Positions 51,835 to 59,256 of a DNA stretch of 59,256 bases are shown in pieces. The DNA comes from Streptomyces sp. ISL-98 (GTDB lineage Bacteria > Actinomycetota > Actinomycetes > Streptomycetales > Streptomycetaceae): NCBI RefSeq assembly GCF_018614055.1, contig NZ_JAGGPB010000028.1, positions 99,897 to 159,152 on the forward strand, in the 5' to 3' direction. Every line of letters starts with the position of its first letter. Within the stretch, counting starts at the first letter, position 1. The position numbers and the translations under genes were made by a program. The notes under the pieces were generated by a model, which saw nothing but the letters and a program-made list of their open reading frames with translations, did no database searches and had not been told where the DNA came from.

Positions 51835-52524
51835 TCAGCTCGGTCCGGCCTTGTACCCGACACCACGGACGGTCACTACGATCTCCGGCCTCTCGGGGTC
51901 CTTCTCGACCTTCGAGCGCAGCCGCTGGACATGGACATTGACCAGCCGGGTGTCCGCGGCATGGCGATAACCCCACACCTGCTCCAGCAGCACCTCACGG
52001 GTGAACACCTGCCACGGCTTGCGGGCGAGCGCGACCAGCAGGTCGAACTCCAGCGGGGTCAGCGCGATCGACTGCCCGTCGCGCTTCACGGAATGACCGG
52101 CCACATCAATGACCAGGTCCCCGATTGCCAGCTGTTCCGGCGCCGGCTCCTCCGACCTCCTCAGTCGCGCCCTGATACGGGCAACGAGCTCCTTGGGCTT
52201 GAACGGCTTGACGATGTAGTCGTCGGCACCCGACTCCAGCCCGACCACCACATCAACGGTGTCGCTCTTGGCGGTGAGCATGACGATCGGCACCCCGGAC
52301 TCGGCCCGGATCAGCCGGCACACTTCGATGCCGTCCCGTCCGGGCAGCATGAGATCCAGCAGCACCAGGTCAGGCTTGGCCTCCCTGAATGCCGCAAGTG
52401 CCTTGTCGCCATCCGCTACGAACGACGGCTCAAAACCTTCACCACGCAGCACAATGCCGAGCATCTCGGCGAGTGCGGTGTCGTCGTCGACGACAAGGAC
52501 GCGTCCTTTCATAATCGACATCAT
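51835..52524 (-). CDS. mtrA: Response regulator MtrA (OmpR family)
   Basis: 229 residues. The receiver (VVDDD, phospho-acceptor Asp57 in LLDLMLPG, switch Thr in MLTAKSD, VKPFKP) and OmpR winged helix (LTPLEFDLLVALARKPWQVFTREVLLEQVWGY...DTRLVNVHVQRLRSKVE) are nearly identical to what I recall for Streptomyces MtrA. ATG 52524 lies four bases after the mtnA stop, with only GGG as a possible ribosome-binding site, so translation may be coupled to mtnA; ATG 52512 is an alternative start. Confidence 0.97.
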   Translation of the reverse strand: MMSIMKGRVLVVDDDTALAEMLGIVLRGEGFEPSFVADGDKALAAFREAKPDLVLLDLMLPGRDGIEVCRLIRAESGVPIVMLTAKSDTVDVVVGLESGADDYIVKPFKPKELVARIRARLRRSEEPAPEQLAIGDLVIDVAGHSVKRDGQSIALTPLEFDLLVALARKPWQVFTREVLLEQVWGYRHAADTRLVNVHVQRLRSKVEKDPERPEIVVTVRGVGYKAGPS

Positions 52525-52528
52525 CCCA

Positions 52529-53683
52529 TTAGCTAATCGTTACCTGGCGTGACCTGGCACACAGCTCCGCCAGTCCGGCCCCCGTGACCGGGGAAATCGC
52601 ACCCTGCTCTGTGACAATCGCGGTCACCAGTTCTGGTGGCGTGACGTCGAAGGCGGGGTTGTACGCCTGCGTTCCCAGCGGCGCCACCGGGATTCCGGCC
52701 GCGCCCCCGGCTTCCGCGCCGGCCGCAGGGATCTGCGGCAGGGTGAACTCTGTCACCTCTTGCCCGGACCTCTGCTCCACCTCGATGGACGCCCCGTCCG
52801 GGGTATCGGGATCCACGGTGGTCACAGGTGCTACGACGATGAACGGCACATGGTGGTACTTGGCCAGCACGGCGAGCGGATAGCTCCCCACCTTGTTCGC
52901 CACGGAACCGTCAGCGGCGATGCGGTCAGCCCCGATGAGTACGGCGTCCACCTCGCCGGCAGCGAACAGCGAGCCCGCCGCATTGTCGGTCAGCAGCGTG
53001 TACGCCATGCCACTCCTGGCCGCCTCGTACGCCGTGAGCCGGGCCCCCTGCAGCAGCGGGCGCGTCTCGTCGACCCACAGCCGCCGCAGCCTGCCCGCCC
53101 GATGCGCCGCCAGCGCCACCGCGAACGCCGTGCCCTCACCACCGGAGACGAGCCGCCCCGAATTGCAGTGGGTCAGGATGCGCAGCCCGCCTCCCGGCAC
53201 CAGCTCCTCCACGAGAGCCAGCCCGTGCTCCGCCATCAGCCCGCTGGCCTCGGCGTCCGCCCGGTGCAGCTCCCGCGCAGCGGCCAGGGCCGACGCCGCC
53301 GCCTGCTCGCTGCCTTCGCCCGTTTCGAGGGCCGTCCGGTACGCCCCTGCCGCGCACCGCACTCCGTACCCGAGGTTGACCGCGGTGGGCCGCGCCCGCT
53401 CCAGCAGCCCCGCGGCCTCGTCCACGTCGTATCCACGCGCGGCGGCGAGCGCCACACCGTAGGCACCGGCGATACCGAGGAGCGGTGCGCCACGGACGGC
53501 GAGCGTCCGGATCGCCTGTACGAGGGCAGGCACATCCGTACAGACCAGCTCGACCTCCTCGGCGGGCAGCCGGGTCTGGTCGAGCAGCACCAGCACGGGC
53601 CCCTCCGGCGGCTCCTCCCAGCGCAGCGTAGGAATGGCGGGCGGCTCGGCGCCCGCCGGGGATTGCGCGTCCAGATCAGCCAT
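52529..53683 (-). CDS. mtnA: S-methyl-5-thioribose-1-phosphate isomerase
   Basis: 384 residues from ATG 53683. Family motifs include TLAVRGAPLLGIAGAYG, the catalytic Cys173 in ILTHCNSG, the catalytic Asp253 in LIGADRIAADGSVANKVGS, and the C-terminal NPAFDVTPPELVTAIVTE. It isomerises methylthioribose-1-phosphate to the ribulose form in the methionine salvage pathway. A -10-like CAGACT lies six bases before the ATG, so the message could be leaderless. It heads the mtnA-mtrA-mtrB-lpqB-comF run. Confidence 0.95.
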   Translation of the reverse strand: MADLDAQSPAGAEPPAIPTLRWEEPPEGPVLVLLDQTRLPAEEVELVCTDVPALVQAIRTLAVRGAPLLGIAGAYGVALAAARGYDVDEAAGLLERARPTAVNLGYGVRCAAGAYRTALETGEGSEQAAASALAAARELHRADAEASGLMAEHGLALVEELVPGGGLRILTHCNSGRLVSGGEGTAFAVALAAHRAGRLRRLWVDETRPLLQGARLTAYEAARSGMAYTLLTDNAAGSLFAAGEVDAVLIGADRIAADGSVANKVGSYPLAVLAKYHHVPFIVVAPVTTVDPDTPDGASIEVEQRSGQEVTEFTLPQIPAAGAEAGGAAGIPVAPLGTQAYNPAFDVTPPELVTAIVTEQGAISPVTGAGLAELCARSRQVTIS

Positions 53684-53689
53684 TCGTCC

Positions 53690-53719
53690 AGTCTGCCCGC
53701 TGAGGCACCGACAATTGAA
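53690..53719 (-). promoter_or_regulatory. Candidate promoter of the mtnA-mtr operon
   Basis: On the minus strand: TTCAAT, 18 bases, CAGACT, then six bases to the mtnA ATG. The spacing fits a housekeeping promoter and a leaderless start; the hexamers match TTGACA and TAnnnT only partly. Confidence 0.4.
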
Positions 53720-53823
53720 GGTGCGAAGGAGATACGGGGCCAGGTCCGCCGCCAGGGCCCCCATGACACGATGGCTGCCGAACTGCCGCCGCGACCGCGG
53801 ACGGGCACCGTGAAGGAGCGACA

Positions 53824-55047
53824 ATGAACGACTCTCCGGGCTGGGCGTCGCCCGGATCCGCCCCCTCCGACGGCCAGAGGCCGGGCGTGCCCCGGCCTGC
53901 CGAGCCCGCCGATCAGAACGACGGCGCGTCGAAGTGGTCGAAGGCGCAGCCGCCCGCAGGCCAGTGGTCGCCGCCCAGCGCCCCCGGCGCGGGCCCCACG
54001 CCGCCGCAGCAGCCCGGACCCGCCTGGGGCGCAGGCCGCGGCCAGGGAGGCGGCTGGGGCGGCCCTCCCCCGGCGGCCAAGCCCGGCGTGATCCCGCTCC
54101 GCCCGCTCGGTGTCGGCGAGATCCTCGACGGAGCGGTGTCGACCCTGCGCGCCCACTGGCGCACGGTCCTCGGCATCACGGTCACCGTCGCGGTGATCAC
54201 TCAGGTCTGCGACATCCTGATTCAGCGCTACCTGCTCCCCGAACCGGTTCGGGTCGACCCGAACGCCACCCCCTCGGAAGCCCTGAACCAGTCCGTCGAC
54301 GCGATGCAGAGCACCATGGTCAGCGCGTCTCCCGGCTTGGTGATAACGCTGATCGGCACGCTGTTCACCACCGCCGTGCTCACCATCGTGATCAGCCGGT
54401 CGGTCCTCGGCCGCCCGGTGACGCTCTCCGACGCCTGGCGCGAGTCGAAGCCTCAGCTGCCGCGGCTGCTGGGCCTCACCCTGCTGCTGCCGCTCATGGC
54501 AATCGCCATCATGACCGTCGGCATCCTGCCCGGCGCCCTGCTCGGATCCGCCGCAGGTGTCGGTCTCTCCCTGCTGGGCGGCACCGCGGCCTTCGTGGTC
54601 GTCCTCTGGCTGATGATCAGGTTCAGCCTCGCCTCCCCCGCACTGATGCTGGAGAGGCAGAGCATCATGAAGTCCCTGAGCCGCTCGGCCAAGCTGGTCA
54701 GCGGCACCTGGTGGCGCATCTTCGGCATCCTGCTGCTCACGATGCTGCTGACCTTCATCGTGTCGATGATCATCGCCGTGCCGTTCGGTCTCATCGCCTA
54801 CGCCGCGGACGACGGCCTCGGGCAGCTGTTCTCCGGGGAGACTCCGGAATTCGGCTGGCCCTTCCTGATCATCACCGGCATCGGCGCCGTGATCGCCACT
54901 TCGATCACCTACCCGATCAGCGCCGGAGTGACCGTCCTGCTCTACGTCGACCAGCGCATCCGGCGCGAGGCTCTCGACCTCGAACTGGCCCGCGCCGCAG
55001 GCGTCCCCGGCTACGGCCGGCCCGCCGACGACACCCCCGGGAGCTGA
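53824..55047 (+). CDS. Integral membrane protein, first gene of the DUF4129-DUF4350-MoxR-DUF58 operon
   Basis: 407 residues. A cytoplasmic N-terminus of about 95 residues is rich in Pro, Gly, Gln and Trp. Then the segment VIPLRPLGVGEILDGAVSTLRAHWRTVLGI, typical of actinobacterial proteins annotated with a glycerophosphoryl-diester-phosphodiesterase-like membrane domain, precedes about six membrane helices. The middle amphipathic loop (SPALMLERQSIMKSLSRSAKLVSGTWWRIFG) is conserved in that group. No enzyme motif is visible. It starts on the opposite strand 140 bases from mtnA and is followed at four bases by the DUF4129 gene. Confidence 0.85.
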   Translation: MNDSPGWASPGSAPSDGQRPGVPRPAEPADQNDGASKWSKAQPPAGQWSPPSAPGAGPTPPQQPGPAWGAGRGQGGGWGGPPPAAKPGVIPLRPLGVGEILDGAVSTLRAHWRTVLGITVTVAVITQVCDILIQRYLLPEPVRVDPNATPSEALNQSVDAMQSTMVSASPGLVITLIGTLFTTAVLTIVISRSVLGRPVTLSDAWRESKPQLPRLLGLTLLLPLMAIAIMTVGILPGALLGSAAGVGLSLLGGTAAFVVVLWLMIRFSLASPALMLERQSIMKSLSRSAKLVSGTWWRIFGILLLTMLLTFIVSMIIAVPFGLIAYAADDGLGQLFSGETPEFGWPFLIITGIGAVIATSITYPISAGVTVLLYVDQRIRREALDLELARAAGVPGYGRPADDTPGS

Positions 55048-55051
55048 TGCG

Positions 55052-55741
55052 GTGTCCACAGCGGGGGGCACGACAGCAGCGAGCCTGCGGGTCCGCACAG
55101 CTGATGACGTACCGGTGGACATTCCACGCGCCCCGGCCCGCGAAGCGGCGGAGCGCGAACTGTCCAAGCCGATGTACCACGAGAACGACCCGAGCTTCCT
55201 CGAGCGCGCCATCGACCGCTTCTGGGAATGGGTCACCGACCTGTTCGAAGCGGCCTCCGGTGCATCACCCGGGGGCGCTGTCGGACTGGTCGTCATCGTG
55301 CTGCTTGTCGTGCTCCTCGCCGCCGGCCTGTGGTTGCGGCTCGGCACCCCACGGCGCGCACCGTCGCCCGAAGGCCACCTCTTCGACGACGGCCCGCGCA
55401 GCGCGGCCGAACACCGTGCGGCCGCCGAGACACACGCCGCCGCACAACGCTGGAACCAGGCCGTCCAGGAGCGGATGCGCGCCGTCGTACGCTCCCTGGA
55501 AGAGCGCGCCCTCCTCGACCCACGCCCCGGCCGCACCGCCGACGAGGCCGCCGCGGAAGCAGGGCACACCCTCCCCGGCCACGCCGACCGACTCCGCGCC
55601 GCCGCCCGGAAGTTCGACGACGTCACATACGGCGGCCGCACTGCCGACGAGCCAGCGTACCAACGCTTGACCGAACTGGACGCCGACCTCGAACGCACCA
55701 AGCCCCTCCTCAGCGGCGCGTCCCAGGGAGCGGCCGAATGA
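55052..55741 (+). CDS. DUF4129 membrane protein
   Basis: 229 residues from GTG 55052. The N-terminal part (LSKPMYHENDPSFLERAIDRFWEWV) precedes one membrane helix (about 78-97), then a cytoplasmic helical DUF4129 domain (RSAAEHRAAAETHAAAQRWNQAVQERMRAVVRSLEERALLDPRPGRTADE). In transglutaminase-like wall proteins this domain is C-terminal; here it stands alone. It lies four bases after the previous gene and overlaps the next by ATGA. Function unknown. Confidence 0.88.
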   Translation: MSTAGGTTAASLRVRTADDVPVDIPRAPAREAAERELSKPMYHENDPSFLERAIDRFWEWVTDLFEAASGASPGGAVGLVVIVLLVVLLAAGLWLRLGTPRRAPSPEGHLFDDGPRSAAEHRAAAETHAAAQRWNQAVQERMRAVVRSLEERALLDPRPGRTADEAAAEAGHTLPGHADRLRAAARKFDDVTYGGRTADEPAYQRLTELDADLERTKPLLSGASQGAAE

Positions 55742-56922
55742 CCGCGGCTCCGGCCCTGTCCACCTCGGACGCCCGTACCGCCCGCCACGTGTGGAAGCGC
55801 ACCCGCGGACCGCTGATCGTTCTGGTCCTCATCCTGGTCGCCGGCATCGTCATGGCGGCCGTACGCTCCGGCGACCAGCACGGCCGCCTGGACCCCCGAT
55901 CCGCGGACCCCTACGGCAGCCGCGCCGTCGCCCAACTCCTGGACGAACAAGGCGTCTCCACTCGCGTCGTCACCACTCTCGACGACGCCACGAAGGCAGT
56001 GGCCCCGGACAGCACTCTTCTGGTGGCCAACCCCGACTTGCTGACGCCCCAACAGCAGAGGCAACTCCGCACCGCTGCCAACGAATCCGGCTCCCGCACC
56101 GTCCTCCTCTCCCCCGGCCCGCCCTCCGCCTCCACCTTGGCCCCGGGCGTACAGGCCGCGGCACGCAAACCCGTATCCGCACGCTCCCCTCAGTGCTCCC
56201 TGCCGGCCGCGGTCCGCGCCGGTGACACCGACACAGGCGGATTCCGCTACACCGCCAACGTCCCCGGCAGCGACACCTGTTACCTCAGCGACGGCCTCCC
56301 CACCCTGCTCCGCGTCCCCGGCCGGGACAACGGCGACACCGTCCTGCTGGGCGCACCCGACATCCTCTACAACGATCGCCTCGACAAGCAGGGCAACGCC
56401 TCGCTCGCCCTCCAACTCCTCGGCTCCCGGCCTCATCTCGTCTGGTACCTCCCCTCGCTCCGTGATACCGCAGCCACCGAAGGCGGCGACCGCAGTTTCG
56501 TCGACCTGGTGCCTCCCGGCTGGATCTGGGGAACCCTCCAACTCGCCTTCGCAGCAGTGCTCGCCGCGATCTGGCGTGCCCGCCGACTTGGCCCCCTCGT
56601 CACCGAGCAGCTCCCCGTAGCCGTCCGCGCCTCCGAGACCACCGAAGGCCGCGCCCGGCTCTACCGCAGGGCCGACGCACGCGACAGAGCCGCCTCAGCC
56701 CTGCGCGCGGCAACCCGCGCCCAACTGGCCCCCCTTCTCGGCGTACCCGCCTCCCGGGCCCACGCCGCCGACGCCCTTCTCCCTGCTGTCTCCGCCCATC
56801 TGCCGACGACCGCCAGGGATCTCCCGTCCCTGCTCTTCGGCACCGCACCTTCCGACGACGCCGGCCTCATCCGCCTGGCAGACGAACTCGACGCCCTCGA
56901 AAGAGAGGTACGCGCTTCATGA
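55738..56922 (+). CDS. DUF4350 membrane protein
   Basis: 394 residues from ATG 55738, overlapping the DUF4129 stop. The first helix (about 24-42) is followed by an extracytoplasmic DUF4350 domain with a beta-alpha pattern (DPRSADPYGSRAVAQLLDEQGVSTRVVTTLDDA...STLLVANPDLLTPQQ), a second helix (about 264-282) and a cytoplasmic helical tail ending ELDALEREVRAS. The family is always found with MoxR and DUF58 proteins, as in M. tuberculosis Rv3691-Rv3693 (from memory). Its stop overlaps the moxR start. Confidence 0.9.
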   Translation: MTAAPALSTSDARTARHVWKRTRGPLIVLVLILVAGIVMAAVRSGDQHGRLDPRSADPYGSRAVAQLLDEQGVSTRVVTTLDDATKAVAPDSTLLVANPDLLTPQQQRQLRTAANESGSRTVLLSPGPPSASTLAPGVQAAARKPVSARSPQCSLPAAVRAGDTDTGGFRYTANVPGSDTCYLSDGLPTLLRVPGRDNGDTVLLGAPDILYNDRLDKQGNASLALQLLGSRPHLVWYLPSLRDTAATEGGDRSFVDLVPPGWIWGTLQLAFAAVLAAIWRARRLGPLVTEQLPVAVRASETTEGRARLYRRADARDRAASALRAATRAQLAPLLGVPASRAHAADALLPAVSAHLPTTARDLPSLLFGTAPSDDAGLIRLADELDALEREVRAS

Positions 56923-57893
56923 GCGCCCAGCCCGCAGAGAACCCAGACAGCGCCCGAGACTCACTCGAAGCCCTGCGCACCGAGATCGCCAAGGCCGTGG
57001 TCGGCCAGGATCCCGCTGTCACCGGACTCGTCGTAGCTCTCCTCTGCCGCGGCCATGTGCTGCTCGAAGGTGTCCCCGGGGTAGCCAAGACCCTCCTCGT
57101 CCGCGCACTCGCGGCCTCACTCGAACTGGACACGAAACGCGTCCAGTTCACCCCGGATCTCATGCCGAGCGACGTGACCGGTTCCCTGGTCTACGACGCC
57201 CGCACAGCGGAGTTCTCTTTCCAGCCCGGCCCGGTCTTCACCAACCTGCTGCTCGCGGACGAAATCAACCGCACTCCTCCCAAGACCCAGGCGTCTCTCC
57301 TGGAGGCAATGGAGGAGCGTCAGGTCACGGTCGACGGCACCCCCCGCGCCCTGCCCGACCCCTTCCTCGTTGCCGCAACCCAGAACCCTGTCGAGTACGA
57401 GGGCACTTATCCGCTCCCCGAAGCGCAGTTGGACCGATTCCTCCTCAAGCTCACGGTCCCACTGCCGTCCCGTGAGGACGAGATCGGCGTACTGACCCGC
57501 CATGCGGAGGGCTTCAACCCCCGCGACCTGCACGCAGCCGGCCTGCGCCCCGCCGCGAGCCGCGCCGACCTGGAAGCAGCCCGCGCCGCCGTTTCCAAGA
57601 CCGCGGTCTCCGCAGAGATCACCGGCTATGTCGTCGATATCTGTCGTGCCACCCGCGAATCCCCCTCACTTACCCTCGGTGTCTCCCCCCGGGGAGCCAC
57701 CGCTCTGCTCTCCACCGCCCGCGCCTGGGCCTGGCTCACCGGCAGGGACTACGTCATCCCCGACGATGTGAAGGCCCTGGCCCTTCCCACCCTGCGCCAC
57801 CGCATCCAGCTCAGGCCCGAGGCCGAGATGGAAGGGGTCACCGCCGACTCCGTCATCACCTCGATCCTCGCCCACGTCCCCGTCCCCCGATGA
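56919..57893 (+). CDS. MoxR-family AAA+ ATPase
   Basis: 324 residues. Walker A is GVPGVAKT (51-58), Walker B LLLADEINR (about 110), sensor 1 AATQNP, arginine finger region LPEAQLDRFLLK, and the C-terminal lid carries sensor 2 (SPRGATALLSTARAWAWLTGRDYVIPDDVKALA). MoxR proteins act as chaperones that assemble or insert cofactors into partners carrying von Willebrand A domains, here most likely the DUF58 protein encoded next. The start overlaps the DUF4350 stop by ATGA. Confidence 0.95.
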   Translation: MSAQPAENPDSARDSLEALRTEIAKAVVGQDPAVTGLVVALLCRGHVLLEGVPGVAKTLLVRALAASLELDTKRVQFTPDLMPSDVTGSLVYDARTAEFSFQPGPVFTNLLLADEINRTPPKTQASLLEAMEERQVTVDGTPRALPDPFLVAATQNPVEYEGTYPLPEAQLDRFLLKLTVPLPSREDEIGVLTRHAEGFNPRDLHAAGLRPAASRADLEAARAAVSKTAVSAEITGYVVDICRATRESPSLTLGVSPRGATALLSTARAWAWLTGRDYVIPDDVKALALPTLRHRIQLRPEAEMEGVTADSVITSILAHVPVPR

Positions 57894-57897
57894 GGCG

Positions 57898-59214
57898 ATG
57901 ACCGTGGCCCTCACCGGACGAACCGCTCTCCTCGCGGCCCTTGGCGCGATCCCCATCGGCATCCTGGCGCCGAACTGGTCCGGAGTCCTCGCCATGAACG
58001 CTCCCCTCACGCTCGCAATTCTGTGCGACTACGCCATGGCAGCACCAGTGCAAAAACTCCGTTTCACTCGAACCGGTGACACGTCAGTTCGATTGGGTGA
58101 GGGCGCCGAGATCACGTTGACCATCACCAACCCCTCGCGCCGCCTCCTCCGCGCCCAAGTCCGGGACGCCTGGCCGCCCAGCAGCTGGCCCACCGGCACC
58201 GAGCAGGCCGCGTCACGCCACAAGCTGACGATCCCGGCCGGAGAACGCCGCCGCCTCAGCACGCTGCTCCGCCCAACCCGCCGCGGCGACCGCCATGCCG
58301 AACGCATCACCATCCGCTCGTACGGCCCCCTCGGGCTCGCCGCCCGCCAGGGCAGCCACAAGGTCCCCTGGACAGTCCGCGTGCTGCCTCCCTTCGGAAG
58401 CCGCAAGCACCTGCCGTCGAAGCTGGCCCGCCTTCGAGAGCTCGACGGCCGGACCAGCGTGCTGACCCGCGGCGAGGGGACCGAGTTCGACAGCCTCCGC
58501 GACTACATTCCCGGCGATGACACCCGCTCCATCGACTGGCGTGCCACCGCCCGGCAGAACACCGTCGCGGTGCGCACCTGGCGCCCCGAGCGCGACCGCC
58601 ACATCCTGCTGGTCCTCGACACGGGCCGCACCTCGGCCGGCCGCGTCGGAGACGTGCCCCGCCTTGACGCCTCCATGGACGCCGTCCTTCTCCTAGCAGC
58701 GCTGGCTTCGCGCGCCGGCGACCGAGTGGACCTACTCGCCTACGATCGCCGAATCCGCGCCCAGGTCCAGGGCCGCACCGCAGGCGACGTCCTTCCCGCG
58801 CTGGTCAACGCGTTGGCCCCACTGGAGCCAACCCTGGTCGAAACCGACGCCCGCGGGCTCAGCGCCACGGCGCTCAAGAACGCCCCGCGCCGCTCCCTGA
58901 TCGTTCTGCTCACCAGCTTGGAAGCCGCTCCCGTCGAAGAGGGCATCCTCCCGGTCCTCCCGCAGCTCACGCAGCGCCACACGGTCCTCGTGGCCGCTGT
59001 AGCAGACCCCCGGATCAAGGAGATGGCAACCGCCCGCGGCACAGTGGACGCGGTGTACGAAGCCGCCGCCGGCACCCAGGCCCGGGAACAGCGCCGCCGT
59101 ACGGCAGAAAAGCTCACCCGCCACGGAGTAACCGTCGTCGACGCCACCTCGGACGACTTGGCCCCCGCTCTGGCCGACGCCTATCTCGCGCTGAAAGCCG
59201 CAGGCCGCCTCTAG
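57898..59214 (+). CDS. DUF58 protein with von Willebrand A-like domain
   Basis: 438 residues from ATG 57898, four bases after moxR. One or two hydrophobic segments at the N-terminus (about 8-45) precede a beta-rich part (EGAEITLTITNPSRRLLRAQVRD). The DUF58 core follows (RELDGRTSVLTRGEGTEFDSLRDYIPGDDTRSIDWRATAR) and then a von Willebrand A-type fold with a modified metal site (HILLVLDTGRTSAG). It is the usual partner of MoxR. The operon continues beyond it. Confidence 0.92.
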   Translation: MTVALTGRTALLAALGAIPIGILAPNWSGVLAMNAPLTLAILCDYAMAAPVQKLRFTRTGDTSVRLGEGAEITLTITNPSRRLLRAQVRDAWPPSSWPTGTEQAASRHKLTIPAGERRRLSTLLRPTRRGDRHAERITIRSYGPLGLAARQGSHKVPWTVRVLPPFGSRKHLPSKLARLRELDGRTSVLTRGEGTEFDSLRDYIPGDDTRSIDWRATARQNTVAVRTWRPERDRHILLVLDTGRTSAGRVGDVPRLDASMDAVLLLAALASRAGDRVDLLAYDRRIRAQVQGRTAGDVLPALVNALAPLEPTLVETDARGLSATALKNAPRRSLIVLLTSLEAAPVEEGILPVLPQLTQRHTVLVAAVADPRIKEMATARGTVDAVYEAAAGTQAREQRRRTAEKLTRHGVTVVDATSDDLAPALADAYLALKAAGRL

Positions 59215-59231
59215 ACCCTAAGGGGGCCGAA

Positions 59232-59256
59232 ATGCCCCTGGAACGCAGAAAAGCCC
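59232..59256 (+). CDS. Possible start of the next gene, cut by the window end
   Basis: ATG 59232 preceded by AGGGGG, coding MPLERRKA before the edge. Position suggests another member of the DUF4129-MoxR-DUF58 operon; in related clusters SpoIIM-like and RDD genes often follow. Eight codons cannot confirm this. Confidence 0.35.

Noticed and set aside
53698..53714. TTGTCGGTG on the minus strand before mtnA as another DNA-damage promoter
   Set aside because: The -35 half fits, but eight bases later the sequence is GGCAGA, not TAnnnT; the CAGACT near the ATG is two bases too far.
53236..56541. 1101-codon minus-strand open frame opposite the DUF4129/DUF4350 genes and mtnA 5' end
   Set aside because: Runs through several real genes in both orientations and lacks any recognisable domain.

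Overview
The window is typical Streptomyces (or a very close actinomycete) chromosomal core DNA. GC content is very high, third codon positions are almost always G or C, GTG and TTG starts are used, and the gene order follows the core region I remember from Streptomyces coelicolor (narK-nnaR, mat locus, ssrA-smpB, ftsEX, prfB, pkaA/pkaB, gdhB, secA, mtrAB-lpqB, moxR). That comparison is from memory and was not searched. I saw no phage, insertion sequence, CRISPR array, rRNA gene or separate tRNA gene, and no in-frame TTA (bldA-type) codon in any gene called.

Layout. 1-2.7 kb: nitrate/nitrite transporter narK followed by the HemD-like regulator nnaR, with a GlnR-box-like array between them. 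2.75-7.2 kb: a mat-like exopolysaccharide operon (repeat-rich membrane protein, deacetylase/GT2 synthase, acyltransferase 3), all on the minus strand. 7.3-10.1 kb: LysR regulator divergent from an MFS exporter, then a small conserved protein. 10.1-12.3 kb: tmRNA (ssrA), smpB and a C-terminal processing protease. 12.4-14.5 kb: ftsEX and a tiny zinc-ribbon membrane protein. 14.6-20.0 kb: a sortase-type wall protein with a long Asp-Pro-X repeat, prfB, and two membrane Ser/Thr kinases. 20.5-24.3 kb: a divergent FHA-FtsK/EccC-like ATPase. 24.5-28.1 kb: a sugar-type ABC importer without its own ATPase, whose first permease carries a large extracytoplasmic insert. 28.3-31.8 kb: a GT2-TagF-like cell-surface polymer enzyme and a GT87-like mannosyltransferase. 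31.9-36.8 kb: the giant NAD-glutamate dehydrogenase. 37.3-40.1 kb: a PfpI protein, a HAD phosphatase and two small conserved proteins. 40.2-53.7 kb: the actinobacterial block secA - hpf - comF - lpqB - mtrB - mtrA - mtnA, with a GNAT, a YcaQ-type DNA glycosylase and an orphan response regulator between secA and hpf. 53.8-59.2 kb: a divergent membrane operon (integral membrane protein, DUF4129, DUF4350, MoxR, DUF58) running off the right end.

Many of these genes act at the cell envelope or growing hyphal tip: PNAG-type glycan synthesis, FtsEX, membrane kinases, wall-polymer transferases, SecA, MtrAB-LpqB and the MoxR/DUF58 module. The rest are translation rescue (ssrA, smpB, prfB, hpf) and nitrogen metabolism (narK, nnaR, gdhB).

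The most interesting non-gene signals are promoters matching the LexA-independent RecA-NDp/PafBC motif (TTGTCRGTG-N8-TAnnnT). One is perfect and sits immediately before the YcaQ-type DNA glycosylase, and near matches precede the HAD phosphatase and the FHA-FtsK gene. Others are an apparent leader peptide and hairpin before the ribosome hibernation factor, an 18-bp coding minisatellite giving a QFD hexapeptide repeat in the mat operon, and a translationally coupled acyltransferase after the PNAG synthase.
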